DNA of 64,000 bases from Sphingobacterium wenxiniae (GCF_900116225.1 NZ_FOZZ01000006.1:186001-250000); one strand, 5' to 3'. Shown: positions 43,336-52,314, numbered from the stretch's first letter. Program-made: numbers and translations. The notes: a model not told the origin generated them from the letters alone.

Positions 43336-43875
43336 CTAAAACTTAAACGTAATGCCGACATTCAGTACAGATACACCATAGCCTAACTCTGCATATCCTC
43401 CTATATTTTGACTGAAGAACCAGCGGCCACCTAAGAACCCAGAGAATCCAACTCCGCTACCGTAGGTGTTCGACATGTTCACATCACTGCCATCAGAGCT
43501 GTATTTTACTATATTGTAACCTAACATTGCGCCTCCGTATACATCTAAATTAGGTACAGATGTAAAACCATTATAGTGATAAGCTCCGCGGACACCGGCA
43601 ATGATATAGTTCCACTTTGCTGTATATCCCGCATCGGTATATTTATATCCTGTATTTCCAATGTAGCCTCCCATGCTGATGACGCCAGGACCACCGACTT
43701 CCCATAAGCCATGATCCAATGAGGCACTGATGGCCGGGCGTGCTTTCCCGAGTCCCCCTAAAGCTGTTCCTAGACCTATACCAACGTTTGCTGTGGTCGT
43801 TCCTTTCTGAAAGGGTTGCGCGTGAGCAGCTACAGCGATAAAAATCGCGACGAGAATAAAGATTGATTTTTTCAT
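43336..43875 (-). CDS. Outer membrane beta-barrel protein
   Basis: This 179-residue protein has a signal peptide (about 1-19, ending AHAQ), then Gly-rich amphipathic strands and a C-terminal aromatic residue (GITFKF ending in Phe), the usual signature of small outer membrane beta-barrels. Strands include GVRGAYHYNG and GGYAELGYGVSV. It is probably an eight-stranded barrel of the outer membrane beta-barrel group. The function is unknown. It lies 36 bases after a lipoprotein gene on the same strand. Confidence 0.8.
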   Translation of the reverse strand: MKKSIFILVAIFIAVAAHAQPFQKGTTTANVGIGLGTALGGLGKARPAISASLDHGLWEVGGPGVISMGGYIGNTGYKYTDAGYTAKWNYIIAGVRGAYHYNGFTSVPNLDVYGGAMLGYNIVKYSSDGSDVNMSNTYGSGVGFSGFLGGRWFFSQNIGGYAELGYGVSVLNVGITFKF

Positions 43876-43911
43876 TTTCTTGTGTATTTAAATATGTTTA
43901 TGATGTATTCT

Positions 43912-44715
43912 TTAGTTTGCTTGTTCGTAGGTGTATGTACGGGTTTCTATTAGGGTATTGGAAGTTTTATCATACACCTCTGCCTTAATAGGATAGCCTG
44001 CACTATTATAGGTGAACTCCCAATGTTGGGTTATTGCCGTGCTGCCGCCTATTCCCGATGTAGTCTGGGAATACGAACGGGCATTGTTCACTGAGCTTAA
44101 CTTCCAGTTCCAAGGGTAGCCTGTATAGCGGTAAGGTTTGTCGTCATAGTCACCCAGGGTCTGGGTGCTGGTCATTGAATTGTTTGCTGCGGTTATCTGC
44201 CAGATGAGCGGATTGCCTTTGTCATCAAATGTATAGGTAGAGGTTATCACATGTTCACCATCCTTGTTAAACGATTTTTCTGTAATCGATTTGCTCGAAT
44301 AGCTGTAGGTAATATGCGTCATGAGCTCTCCTTTTTCATCTTTAAGAGCTCCTGTTGCGGGCTTATTCCCGTTGCCGTAAGTATATTCTTCAGACATCAC
44401 AAGCTGACCATTGGATTTTCGTTCGATTTTCGTCAGCTTCTCTCCATTGTAGGTGAAATTTTCGACAGTTATGTTTCCCTCTCTGTCATGTACATGGCGT
44501 ACAACAACCTGATTGCGGTTATTATACTCAAATTTTAATTCTGTTTTACCATTATTCTTTTCTTCGATAAGCAGTAGTTTTTCACCCGGCTTTACTCCTG
44601 CATAACAAGGGCTTTCTTCATCGTCGGGATTGCAGTTGTCTTCATCCTTAGAACAGGACGTAATTGCAATGGCTATAAATAGTAGCCAGATTGTTTTTTG
44701 GATTATTGTTTTCAT
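43912..44715 (-). CDS. Lipoprotein with YD-like repeats, paralogue A
   Basis: From ATG at 44715 the product has 267 residues and begins MKTIIQKTIWLLFIAIAITS, then lipobox I-T-S-C. The mature part starts with S-K-D-E-D-N-C-N-P-D-D-E-E-S-P-C-Y-A-G. It then holds many short strands such as FEYNNRNQVV, FTYNGEKLTKI, YTYGNGNKP and TYTFDDKGNP, like RHS/YD-type beta repeats of Bacteroidota lipoproteins. It resembles the gene at 45498-46289 from start to end, so the two are paralogues. An in-frame ATG at 44727 adds four residues. Function unknown; probably surface or periplasmic. Confidence 0.82.
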   Translation of the reverse strand: MKTIIQKTIWLLFIAIAITSCSKDEDNCNPDDEESPCYAGVKPGEKLLLIEEKNNGKTELKFEYNNRNQVVVRHVHDREGNITVENFTYNGEKLTKIERKSNGQLVMSEEYTYGNGNKPATGALKDEKGELMTHITYSYSSKSITEKSFNKDGEHVITSTYTFDDKGNPLIWQITAANNSMTSTQTLGDYDDKPYRYTGYPWNWKLSSVNNARSYSQTTSGIGGSTAITQHWEFTYNSAGYPIKAEVYDKTSNTLIETRTYTYEQAN

Positions 44716-44781
44716 CTTGTTTATCATTTAGTTTTATAACTCGTGTTCTTCATGAGAGATGTTATTCATCCACTGTAAGAG

Positions 44782-44828
44782 CAAAGTTACACGGGATACC
44801 GTGCGTGGCTTACCCCCCAAAAGGGGGG
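44782..44828 (-). promoter_or_regulatory. Promoter with CCCCCC-AAAA-GGGGGG palindrome upstream of lipoprotein A
   Basis: On the minus strand, TAACTTTG (44782-44789) is a good -7 element. A palindrome CCCCCC-AAAA-GGGGGG (44813-44828) lies 23 bases upstream, replacing the -33 area and placed about -40 to -50. The same spacing and flanking bases (CTTACCCCC) occur at 47458-47502. Confidence 0.6.
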
Positions 44829-44928
44829 ATTTGTTCTCACCCTGCCCCTCTCCAAAGGAAAGGGAGTTCGTTTACTACCTATATAACTATAAAGCAATCC
44901 TTATACGAGGTGATTATACACCACAGAT

Positions 44929-45486
44929 TCACTCCTTCTTCAAGGTTATTATATGCGCCTGGTCGTCTTTTAGGATGAGTTCACGATCGGTAAGGCTTAA
45001 TACCGAATAGCCTGTCTTTTTTCCGTTTTCAACAAGTATTAACCGGTTTTCAAGGATGTTAAATGTTCCGGAACTTCCCGACACCGGCGTGCAGTCTTTG
45101 CTATACAGTAAATGAGTATAGTTACTTCCCGAAAAGGTGAAATACGATTTTGCCTGACAGTTGTCTTCCGGCTTTCCTGTTTCAGAAACATAGTACCATT
45201 TCCCGGTATATTTTGTTACATCTCCGATCTGCGGACTGTTGTTTTCACGCTGAGCTTGTTGTTCTTTTTTGCGTTTTTGCTTTTCCCGTTTCTTTGCTGG
45301 ATCGCCATCTACCGCCCGGTCAATGGTCTTACCTACTTTTTCCGATGTTTTCTGTTCGGTTTTCCGCAATACGGTACGCTCGGCTGCCTTTTCTGCACTT
45401 TTCCCCACTTTCTCGAAGAACTGGGCTTCTGCCACAAAGGCACACAGCAGCATAGCCAGCGCGAACAAATGTTTTAAGGTTTTCAT
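44929..45486 (-). CDS. Secreted lipocalin-like protein
   Basis: This 185-residue protein has a signal peptide (about 1-21, ending VAEAQ), a charged coiled-coil-like stretch (about 22-85, rich in Lys, Glu, Arg) and a beta-rich C-terminal part (about 88-185) with G-K-W-Y-Y-V-S and two Cys (near 109 and 132) that may bond. The G-x-W motif and size resemble lipocalin-like domains of Bacteroidota. No ligand can be inferred. It is 11 bases downstream of the lipoprotein B gene, in one operon. Confidence 0.7.
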   Translation of the reverse strand: MKTLKHLFALAMLLCAFVAEAQFFEKVGKSAEKAAERTVLRKTEQKTSEKVGKTIDRAVDGDPAKKREKQKRKKEQQAQRENNSPQIGDVTKYTGKWYYVSETGKPEDNCQAKSYFTFSGSNYTHLLYSKDCTPVSGSSGTFNILENRLILVENGKKTGYSVLSLTDRELILKDDQAHIITLKKE

Positions 45487-45497
45487 AGCTTTGTTTT

Positions 45498-46289
45498 TTA
45501 GTTGGCTTTTTTATAGAAATATTCGTGTGTTTGTACCGCGACATCAGAACCTCTGTTATAGACTTCGGCTTTCATCGGGTAGCCGGCTTGGTTGTATGTG
45601 TATTTATATATCTGGTCTGTTACCCATCCGGGCGAAGTTGTTTTTATCGCTTGTGGGTTATTGACTGCACTGAATTTCCATGGCCAAGGTTGGCTGGCTA
45701 AATTTCCGTTCTTGTCATCATAATTGCCATTTTCGATAATGCTACCGGTCGTGACTAAATTCGCATTTATCAGGTTTCCTTTATTATCAAAGGTGTAGGT
45801 ATTCGTGACTGTACCTCCATCATCCTCATCAATAAAGGTTTGCGTAACAGTGTTTTGGGAATAGGTGTAGCGAATGGTCAGTGGATCGTTGTTATCGTTC
45901 GGACTGTACAGAATGCCCGATACAGGCTTATCGCCAGTTCCTCCGTAACTGTATTCTTCTCTCAAATGGACGTTACCCCCAGCCGCTAAATGGTCGAGCC
46001 TAATCAGTTTGCCTGTATTGTCTCGGGTTAAATCAAAACCTCCGCCTGTCTCCGGATTACGGACGTCAGTCAGCAGGTTTTGGGTATTATATTGATACGT
46101 CTCGATTATTTTTCCATTCACCTTCCACTCGACGAGCAAAAGTTTATCCCCCGGAGATACTGCCGATGGTCCGGCATAGCACGGGCTTTCTTCATCGTTG
46201 GGGTCACAATATTCTTTGTCCTTAGAACAGGATGTCACCACAATGGTTATAAAAAACAGCCAGATGGTTTTTTTGATTATTGTTTTCAT
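45498..46289 (-). CDS. Lipoprotein with YD-like repeats, paralogue B
   Basis: From ATG at 46289 the 263-residue product begins MKTIIKKTIWLFFITIVVTS with lipobox V-T-S-C and a mature start S-K-D-K-E-Y-C-D-P-N-D-E-E-S-P-C-Y-A-G. It is strikingly like the gene at 43912-44715 in its leader, Cys-containing start, G-D-K-L-L-L, Y-S-Y-G-G-T-G-D-K-P and final G-Y-P-M-K-A-E-V-Y. A longer frame to 46400 exists, but it lacks a leader and overlaps the vWA gene. Tandem duplication followed by divergence explains the pair. Confidence 0.82.
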   Translation of the reverse strand: MKTIIKKTIWLFFITIVVTSCSKDKEYCDPNDEESPCYAGPSAVSPGDKLLLVEWKVNGKIIETYQYNTQNLLTDVRNPETGGGFDLTRDNTGKLIRLDHLAAGGNVHLREEYSYGGTGDKPVSGILYSPNDNNDPLTIRYTYSQNTVTQTFIDEDDGGTVTNTYTFDNKGNLINANLVTTGSIIENGNYDDKNGNLASQPWPWKFSAVNNPQAIKTTSPGWVTDQIYKYTYNQAGYPMKAEVYNRGSDVAVQTHEYFYKKAN

Positions 46290-46317
46290 TCTCTTTTTCT
46301 TTAAATCATTCATTATT

Positions 46318-47316
46318 TTATTCATAACTGATTCGGAAAGGCACCTGTATTTCACCTCCAAAAGGGAAACGGATCGTAATCTCGTGTGTAATATCGCCAC
46401 TTCCCTGAAAGAGGTTAGGTGAATCGGTGTGGCTTATCGTCCATTCCGTTTGATAATAGATTGCTGTATTGGATAGCAACTTGCCCAGATTACCGAAAAT
46501 ACTGATTAGCTGCCGAGCATCTTTGGCATACATGAATGCTCCTCCGGTCGCTACTGCCTGCTGTTGTAAATGTACCGTATTTACATCGCCCAAACCGACA
46601 TTATACAAGGACACGTCTTGACTTAGAGCATGCGACGCTACATTATCGGAAGAACCGCTTCCTTGCCCATCTGTAAATGTTAAAACAGCTTTATTGGGTT
46701 TGGCGGAATTACTTTTTGTATAGGAGATTGCTTCGTATTGGGATTGGTACAGGGGCGTCCCGCCTCCTTCCTTGCCACGAAGCTTTTCAATTTCCTGTAT
46801 CACCATGGCGGTGTCGGTCGTAAAAGCCACTAATTCGTTATGTGTCGAACCAGAAAACGACCACAAAGCCACATCATTTCCTGTACCTAAGTTATTGCAG
46901 AAAATTTTGGCAGCATCTAGCCGGTAATTCTCTCTATCGGTTGAGCTGATGCTACCACTTTGATCCATTAGCATTAGAGCTGAATAGTTTTTTTTAGCAG
47001 TTCCGTTGATCAGTTTGGAGAGGTTATGCGAAAAACCAAAATCATTACCCCGAAACGTCAGACTGTCTATACTAAAGTTTTCAGATTTTAGGTTGTCTTC
47101 GATATTTTCTGAATCGCGAAATACCGCCAGATCCAGCCGGAATTTGAGCCTATCATTTGTTTTTTCCAACACCACGACACGTAGAATAGCCGCAGAAGGC
47201 AAGGAATTATCATCAATAGGATCGATAATTGGTGCTGGACCGTTATCTTTTTTACAGCCGAAAAGACAGCCCAAGAGTAAAACTCCTGTCAAAATAAATT
47301 TAATGTTCGTTTTCAT
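46318..47316 (-). CDS. von Willebrand factor A lipoprotein
   Basis: From ATG at 47316 the product has 332 residues. It has a leader with lipobox C-L-F-G-C (Cys near 21), and a von Willebrand A domain (about 110-300) with the metal-ion site D-Q-S-G-S near residue 118, a Thr in the G-G-G-T-P-L region and T-F-T-D-G-Q-G-S near 215. A short C-terminal beta domain ends the protein. The metal-ion site looks complete, so it can probably bind a protein ligand. A longer start at 47376 is unlikely. It heads the minus-strand operon, divergent from the kinase gene. Confidence 0.85.
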   Translation of the reverse strand: MKTNIKFILTGVLLLGCLFGCKKDNGPAPIIDPIDDNSLPSAAILRVVVLEKTNDRLKFRLDLAVFRDSENIEDNLKSENFSIDSLTFRGNDFGFSHNLSKLINGTAKKNYSALMLMDQSGSISSTDRENYRLDAAKIFCNNLGTGNDVALWSFSGSTHNELVAFTTDTAMVIQEIEKLRGKEGGGTPLYQSQYEAISYTKSNSAKPNKAVLTFTDGQGSGSSDNVASHALSQDVSLYNVGLGDVNTVHLQQQAVATGGAFMYAKDARQLISIFGNLGKLLSNTAIYYQTEWTISHTDSPNLFQGSGDITHEITIRFPFGGEIQVPFRISYE

Positions 47317-47457
47317 CTTGTTTACCGTTTTGTTTATAAAAATGGGTTCAATGCCTGAACTTTTGATTGCTTTCATGATTGATGTGACTTATATAATTTC
47401 ACCTGTCTCCCTTACCTCATACTTGCAAAAAGCATCCTCTATCTCCTTTTGTAAAAG

Positions 47458-47532
47458 CAAAGTTACAGGAGCATGTCCGCCCGACTTACCCCCAAAAGGG
47501 GGTTTTTATTGGGGATAAATAACTTACCTTTG
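47458..47532. promoter_or_regulatory. Divergent promoter region with central CCCCC-AAAA-GGGGG palindrome
   Basis: CCCCC-AAAA-GGGGG (47489-47502) lies midway between two -7 elements: TAACTTTG on the minus strand (47458-47465, for the vWA operon) and TACCTTTG on the plus strand (47525-47532, for the kinase). The gaps are 23 and 22 bases. Neither promoter has a good -33, so activator dependence is plausible. The nearby NarL-type regulator is a natural candidate to bind it. Confidence 0.6.
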
Positions 47533-47575
47533 TTATAGCATTGCTAACAGAAGTTGTAAACACTTAATAAAGACC

Positions 47576-49546
47576 ATGATGGGAAGGTATCGGAAAATAA
47601 GGATAAGGATGGGTGGGTTATTTTGCTGTATTTTATTGGGACTAACTTTTCCTTTGAATCTTTTGGCTCAATCTTTAGATTCTTTGATTTTGAAACATAC
47701 GGATAGTGCAGGAAAAGTGCATATAAAATTGTTGTTAGAAGATAGTAAAAAGCATATGTATAGCCATCCCACCGAAACTTTTCATTTAGCTGAGCGAGTA
47801 CTTAATATTGCTGAAATGCAAAAAGATAAATTAGGAAGAGCTCGAAGCTATCAATTTTTGGGAATCTGCCATTTTCAGGTTACGGCCGATTATGATTCGG
47901 CTGTTTTTTATTTGCAGAAAGCTGAAAGGTTATTTCTATCCTTACCAAGTAAGGAAGCTATTGAAGGGAATGCCATGGTGCAACATAACTTCGGAACTAT
48001 AAAGCAGGTGAAAGGTGAATATGCATTAGCGATTGATTATTATATTCAAGCGTTGAAGCTATTTGATGAGGTAGAGAATACAAAATTTTATGCTTATACG
48101 CTGAACAATATTTCTACGTTGTACGCCTTGGTGAAAGATAACCAAAAGGCTGAAAAATATGCAAGAGCGTGTATTAAACTCTCTCAACAGCAAGGCGATG
48201 CTTTTATGAAAGCAACGGGTAGCATAGCTTTGGCTGACGCATTATTGCAACAAGGGGAGTATAATGAGATAATGCCTCTGTTGGAAGTCATTCTGGAATA
48301 TGGACAAACTCATAATGACCCATATAAGGTCTTATTATACCACTTAAATTATGGGACTTATCTTATGAAATATAAGAAGGATTATGCATCTGCGGTGAAA
48401 GAATATGAGAAAGCACTCGCGTTAACAGAATCCATTGGAGACGAATGGGAATTGATGCGGCAAAACTCTGCCTTATCAGAAGCCTATTTGCAAAATAATC
48501 AATTTGACGAAGCTTATTCATCAGCTCAACGCAGTATGCTGCTGAGTGAAAAGTTGGGTGCTAAGGATAAGAAGGAAATTGCCTTGTTTGTTTTGGCACA
48601 AGTTAATGTCCATAAAAGAAAATTTGAACAAGCATATCAACAGCTATATTCAGCTTATTTGCTTAAAGACACTCTTTTCAATGATGACAGTCAGCAACAT
48701 ACTGCATTTATAGAAACAGTATACCAAACGGAAAAGAAAGAACTCAAAATCGAAGCTTTGGAAAAACAACGGCAACTCTATATTTGGCTTGGTATTGCCG
48801 GGGGGACTATTCTGCTTACGGTACTCGCATTTGCTTTGATACGTTATCGATTAGCGGTTAATAAACGTAAACTGGCCGAAGAAGAAGCCCAACGTTTGCA
48901 ACAGGAAAAACAGCTGGTGGCCGTGCAGGCCACCTTGGATGGTGAAGCAGCTGAACGCTCGCGCTTAGCGAAAGACTTGCATGATGGCTTGGGGAGTATG
49001 CTTTCTTTGGTGAAATTTAATTTGCCACAGATGAAAGGAGAGGCTGCTGTATTGGATACAATTGACGTTACCCGTTTTCAGAAAGCTTTAGGAATGCTGG
49101 ATGATTCCATACAGGAGTTACGACGTGTAGCACATCATATGATGCCAGAATCATTGCTTCGTTATGGCTTGAGAGTATCCCTGACAGATTTCTGCGAAGC
49201 AATTCCGATTGCTGATTTTCATTACTTCGGCGATGAAAGTCGTCTGTCCGAAAAAATGGAAATCATGATTTACCGCTGTATCCATGAATTGGTTAACAAT
49301 GCCTTGAAACATGCCCAAGCAAATCACATCAATGTGCAACTGGTACAGGAGGAAGACCGTATCTCATTTACTGTGCAGGACGACGGTATCGGTTTCGATC
49401 AGGAAAAGGTGACGGAAGGCATGGGCTTGCAGAATGTGCGACAGCGTGTTGCCGCTTTTGCAGGGGAGATGCATATCTATTCTACGGAACAGGGTACTGA
49501 GATCCACGTTGAAATAGAATTACCAAAAACCGAAAACAATGATTAA
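47576..49546 (+). CDS. TPR-containing NarX-type sensor histidine kinase
   Basis: This 656-residue protein has a signal or first membrane segment (about 14-33), TPR repeats in the periplasm (about 60-380), a membrane helix (about 400-425), a coiled-coil linker and a HisKA_3 domain with L-A-K-D-L-H-D-G-L-G (His near 467). A HATPase domain follows (about 555-655, with E-L-V-N-N-A-L-K-H-A and G-M-G-L-Q-N-V-R-Q-R-V). Its end overlaps a broken copy of a response regulator start; the intact regulator begins at 49711. Divergent from the vWA operon, it likely senses a cell-envelope state. Confidence 0.92.
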   Translation: MMGRYRKIRIRMGGLFCCILLGLTFPLNLLAQSLDSLILKHTDSAGKVHIKLLLEDSKKHMYSHPTETFHLAERVLNIAEMQKDKLGRARSYQFLGICHFQVTADYDSAVFYLQKAERLFLSLPSKEAIEGNAMVQHNFGTIKQVKGEYALAIDYYIQALKLFDEVENTKFYAYTLNNISTLYALVKDNQKAEKYARACIKLSQQQGDAFMKATGSIALADALLQQGEYNEIMPLLEVILEYGQTHNDPYKVLLYHLNYGTYLMKYKKDYASAVKEYEKALALTESIGDEWELMRQNSALSEAYLQNNQFDEAYSSAQRSMLLSEKLGAKDKKEIALFVLAQVNVHKRKFEQAYQQLYSAYLLKDTLFNDDSQQHTAFIETVYQTEKKELKIEALEKQRQLYIWLGIAGGTILLTVLAFALIRYRLAVNKRKLAEEEAQRLQQEKQLVAVQATLDGEAAERSRLAKDLHDGLGSMLSLVKFNLPQMKGEAAVLDTIDVTRFQKALGMLDDSIQELRRVAHHMMPESLLRYGLRVSLTDFCEAIPIADFHYFGDESRLSEKMEIMIYRCIHELVNNALKHAQANHINVQLVQEEDRISFTVQDDGIGFDQEKVTEGMGLQNVRQRVAAFAGEMHIYSTEQGTEIHVEIELPKTENND

Positions 49547-49580
49547 GGTAGCCATAGTTGACGACTTGGACTATCCTTAG
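49539..49580 (+). pseudogene. Duplicated, truncated start of a response regulator gene
   Basis: ATG at 49539, overlapping the kinase stop, encodes MIKVAIVDDLDYP and stops at 49580. The first nine codons give the same peptide as the real regulator at 49711, with three synonymous differences in 27 bases. This looks like a leftover of an earlier regulator start, overlapping the kinase in the usual coupled way. Confidence 0.75.
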
Positions 49581-49688
49581 ACTGTCGCTAGGGAAAGTGT
49601 GTTGGAATCTAAGGATTTTTATAATAAAGGTAGTCTGAGACTACCCTGTATTTAAAGGTTCGTAGAGCGCTTTGCTAACTCTACGAAC
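49573..49688. repeat. Hairpin-rich insert between the two regulator starts
   Basis: Three inverted repeats are visible: ATCCTTAGA/TCTAAGGAT (49573-49581 and 49608-49616), GGTAGTCT/AGACTACC (49629-49645) and GTTCGTAGAG/CTCTACGAAC (49658-49667 and 49679-49688). No gene is present. It may be a small palindromic element that split the coupled start. Confidence 0.75.
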
Positions 49689-49710
49689 AGTATAGAATAT
49701 CCCAAACAAT

Positions 49711-50322
49711 ATGATTAAAGTAGCCATCGTAGACGACCATAAGATATTAACAGAGGGTTTACAGAATCTTATCGAGGAATCTGGTATAGCCCAAGTAGTC
49801 GGCGTTGCACACAGTGCTGTGGAATGCCGTTTGTCACTGGGGTTCTGGAGACCCGATGTACTGCTTCTGGATGTTGGTTTGCCAGATATGAGCGGCTTGG
49901 ACTTCTGCAAGGAAATCAAAGCACAATTTCCGGAAATCAAGGTTTTGGCACTAACAACGCATAATGAATATGCGGTGGTGCGTCAGATGTTGGATAATGG
50001 TGCTTCGGGTTATCTCATTAAGAATGCGATGGCGGATGAGGTGTTGGCCGGTATAGAGGCTGTAACCCAAGGGGAAGTGTTTCTATGTCATGAAGTGGAT
50101 GTGCTCTTAAAGCGTCCTTCGGAGAAAAATATATGGTTAAGTCCTCGTGAACGTGAATTGCTAAAATTGATTTCTGAAGGACTCACGAATGCAGAAATTG
50201 CAGATCGTATTTTTTTAAGTGCAGAAACTATTCGGGGGTATCGCAAAAATCTCTTACTCAAATTAGGTGCGAAGAATACGGCGGTGTTGGTCAAGATAGC
50301 GATAGAGCAAAAGTTAATATAA
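49711..50322 (+). CDS. NarL/LuxR-family response regulator, partner of the TPR kinase
   Basis: This 203-residue protein has a receiver domain with Asp8-Asp9, phosphoacceptor Asp54 (L-L-L-D-V-G-L-P) and Lys near 104, and a LuxR helix-turn-helix (about 140-200, L-S-P-R-E-R-E-L-L-K-L-I-S-E-G-L-T-N-A-E-I). It follows the TPR kinase by 164 bases that contain a truncated duplicate of its own start and hairpins. It likely controls the secreted-protein operons that share the CCCCC-AAAA-GGGGG site, as inference. Confidence 0.92.
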   Translation: MIKVAIVDDHKILTEGLQNLIEESGIAQVVGVAHSAVECRLSLGFWRPDVLLLDVGLPDMSGLDFCKEIKAQFPEIKVLALTTHNEYAVVRQMLDNGASGYLIKNAMADEVLAGIEAVTQGEVFLCHEVDVLLKRPSEKNIWLSPRERELLKLISEGLTNAEIADRIFLSAETIRGYRKNLLLKLGAKNTAVLVKIAIEQKLI

Positions 50323-50324
50323 AA

Positions 50325-50354
50325 AAAGCGGCTGTCCTTTTGGACAGCCGCTTT
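50325..50354. terminator. Terminator between the response regulator and rpsA
   Basis: AAAGCGGCTGTCC pairs with GGACAGCCGCTTT around TTTT, a perfect 13-bp stem. It can end the plus-strand regulator and perhaps the minus-strand rpsA. Confidence 0.9.
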
Positions 50355-50379
50355 AGAAAGTTATGGGGTTAAAACCTAA

Positions 50380-52314
50380 TTATTTAGATTTTTTTTCGTC
50401 ACCTTCCATTTGCTCTTTCAATTGAGCAAGAACATCTAAATCACCTAAAGTAGATTTCTCAACAGAGTCTTTTACTTTTTTCACGGCTGAAGTAGCAGCT
50501 TTTGCTTCTTTTTTACGAGCATTGAATTCTTCAATACGCGCTTCAGCTTTTTGGTCTTCCCAAATACGTGAGTGAGAGATTACAAGACGTTTGTTTTCTT
50601 TGTTGAACTCGATGATTTTGAATTCGTTAACCTCGTCAACTTTCAACGCAGTACCATCTTCTTTTACAGAGTGTTTAGAAGGACAGAAACCTTCAACACC
50701 GTATTGTAAAGCTACGATATCACCTTTGTCACCAACTTTGATTACTGTACCTTCGTGAACTGAACCTTCAGTGAAGATCGTTTCGAAAGTATCCCAAGGG
50801 TTTTCTTCTAATTGTTTGTGACCTAAAGAAAGTTTGCGGTTTTCTTCGTCAAGTTCCAACACAACAACCTCTAATGTTTCACCTACTTTAGTGAATTCGT
50901 TAGGGTGGTTGATTTTCTTAGACCAAGAAAGGTCAGAGATATGGATCAATCCATCGATACCGTCTTCCAATTCTACGAACACACCGAAGTTAGTCATGTT
51001 CTTAACAACAGCTGATTGTTTAGAACCTACTGGGTAACGCTCAGTGATGTTTTTCCATGGGTCAGGAGTCAATTGTTTGATACCTAAGCTCATTTTACGC
51101 TCTTCGCGATCCAATGTCAAGATTTGTGCTTCGATTTCGTCACCTACTTTCAAGAACTCTTGAGGTGAACGCAAGTTTTGCGACCATGACATTTCAGAAA
51201 CGTGAATCAAACCTTCAACACCTGGAGTGATTTCTAAGAACGCACCATAGTCAGCTACAGTAACGATTTTACCTTTCACTTTAGAACCTACTTCTAGTGC
51301 AGTGTCCAAAGATTCCCAAGGGTGCTCTGACAATTGTTTAAGACCTAATGCGATACGTTTTTTCTCGTCATCAAAGTCTAATACAACCACGTTGATAGTT
51401 TGGTCTAAAGACAATACTTCTTTTGGATGCTCGATACGGCCCCAAGAGATGTCAGTAATGTGAAGCAATCCGTCAACACCACCCAAGTCGATGAACACAC
51501 CGAAGTCAGTGATATTTTTAACAGTACCTTCCAATACTTGTCCTTTTTCCAATTTCGCAACGATTTCTGATTTTTGGTTTTCTAAATCGTCTTCGATCAA
51601 TACTTTGTGTGATACAACAACGTTTTTGAATTCATGGTTGATTTTAACCACTTTGAATTCCATAGTTTTACCTACGTAAACGTCATAGTCACGGATAGGT
51701 TTGATGTCGATCTGTGAACCAGGTAAGAAAGCTTCTACACCTTTGATGTCCACGATCAAACCACCTTTAGTACGTGATTTTACGAAACCATCGATAATTG
51801 CATCGTTCTCCAATGCTTCGTTGATAGCTTCCCAAGATTTTTGTGTTTTAGCACGTTTGCGTGACAATACCAACTGACCGTTTGCATCCTCTTGTGATTC
51901 AACAAATACGTCAACTTTGTCACCAACTTTCAAGTCAGGTAAGTCGCGGAACTCAGATAATGCTACAAGACCGTCTGATTTGAAGCCTACGTTCAAAACA
52001 ACATCTTTATTATTGATAGATACTACAGTACCTTCAATAATCTCACCTTGGTTGATTTGGTTGAACGTTCCAGCGTACTGCTCTTCTAATTTAGTACGCT
52101 CAGCTTCGCTGTAGTTACCGAAAGCTTTTTCATCGAAATCCCAGTCGAAGTCACCTTCTGGTGTGCTCCATGTGCTGGATTTGATGTCGTCGATTAATTT
52201 TGAATCTGCTTCAGACTCGATTTTCTCAGTGTCTTTCACTACTTTAGTGTCAGCACCTTGTAGCTCTGCGTTTTTCGCCGCTAACTCTTTTTCTGCTTCT
52301 TGTTTTTTTGCCAT
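50380..52314 (-). CDS. rpsA: 30S ribosomal protein S1
   Basis: This 644-residue protein has an acidic N-terminal extension (about 1-90) and six S1 RNA-binding domains beginning near residues 91, 172, 258, 343, 428 and 513. Domains 3-5 show the classic pattern (for example G-T-V-K-N-I-T-D-F-G-V-F-I-D-L-G-G-V-D-G-L-L-H-I-T-D-I-S-W). A Lys/Ala/Glu-rich tail follows. S1 recruits mRNA to the 30S subunit, which is important in Bacteroidota where Shine-Dalgarno sites are rare. The gene is monocistronic. Confidence 0.95.
   Translation of the reverse strand: MAKKQEAEKELAAKNAELQGADTKVVKDTEKIESEADSKLIDDIKSSTWSTPEGDFDWDFDEKAFGNYSEAERTKLEEQYAGTFNQINQGEIIEGTVVSINNKDVVLNVGFKSDGLVALSEFRDLPDLKVGDKVDVFVESQEDANGQLVLSRKRAKTQKSWEAINEALENDAIIDGFVKSRTKGGLIVDIKGVEAFLPGSQIDIKPIRDYDVYVGKTMEFKVVKINHEFKNVVVSHKVLIEDDLENQKSEIVAKLEKGQVLEGTVKNITDFGVFIDLGGVDGLLHITDISWGRIEHPKEVLSLDQTINVVVLDFDDEKKRIALGLKQLSEHPWESLDTALEVGSKVKGKIVTVADYGAFLEITPGVEGLIHVSEMSWSQNLRSPQEFLKVGDEIEAQILTLDREERKMSLGIKQLTPDPWKNITERYPVGSKQSAVVKNMTNFGVFVELEDGIDGLIHISDLSWSKKINHPNEFTKVGETLEVVVLELDEENRKLSLGHKQLEENPWDTFETIFTEGSVHEGTVIKVGDKGDIVALQYGVEGFCPSKHSVKEDGTALKVDEVNEFKIIEFNKENKRLVISHSRIWEDQKAEARIEEFNARKKEAKAATSAVKKVKDSVEKSTLGDLDVLAQLKEQMEGDEKKSK

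Noticed and set aside
49601-49940. Insertion sequence at the split response regulator start
   Set aside because: Only about 130 extra bases with hairpins are present and no transposase or clear target duplication with identical copies.
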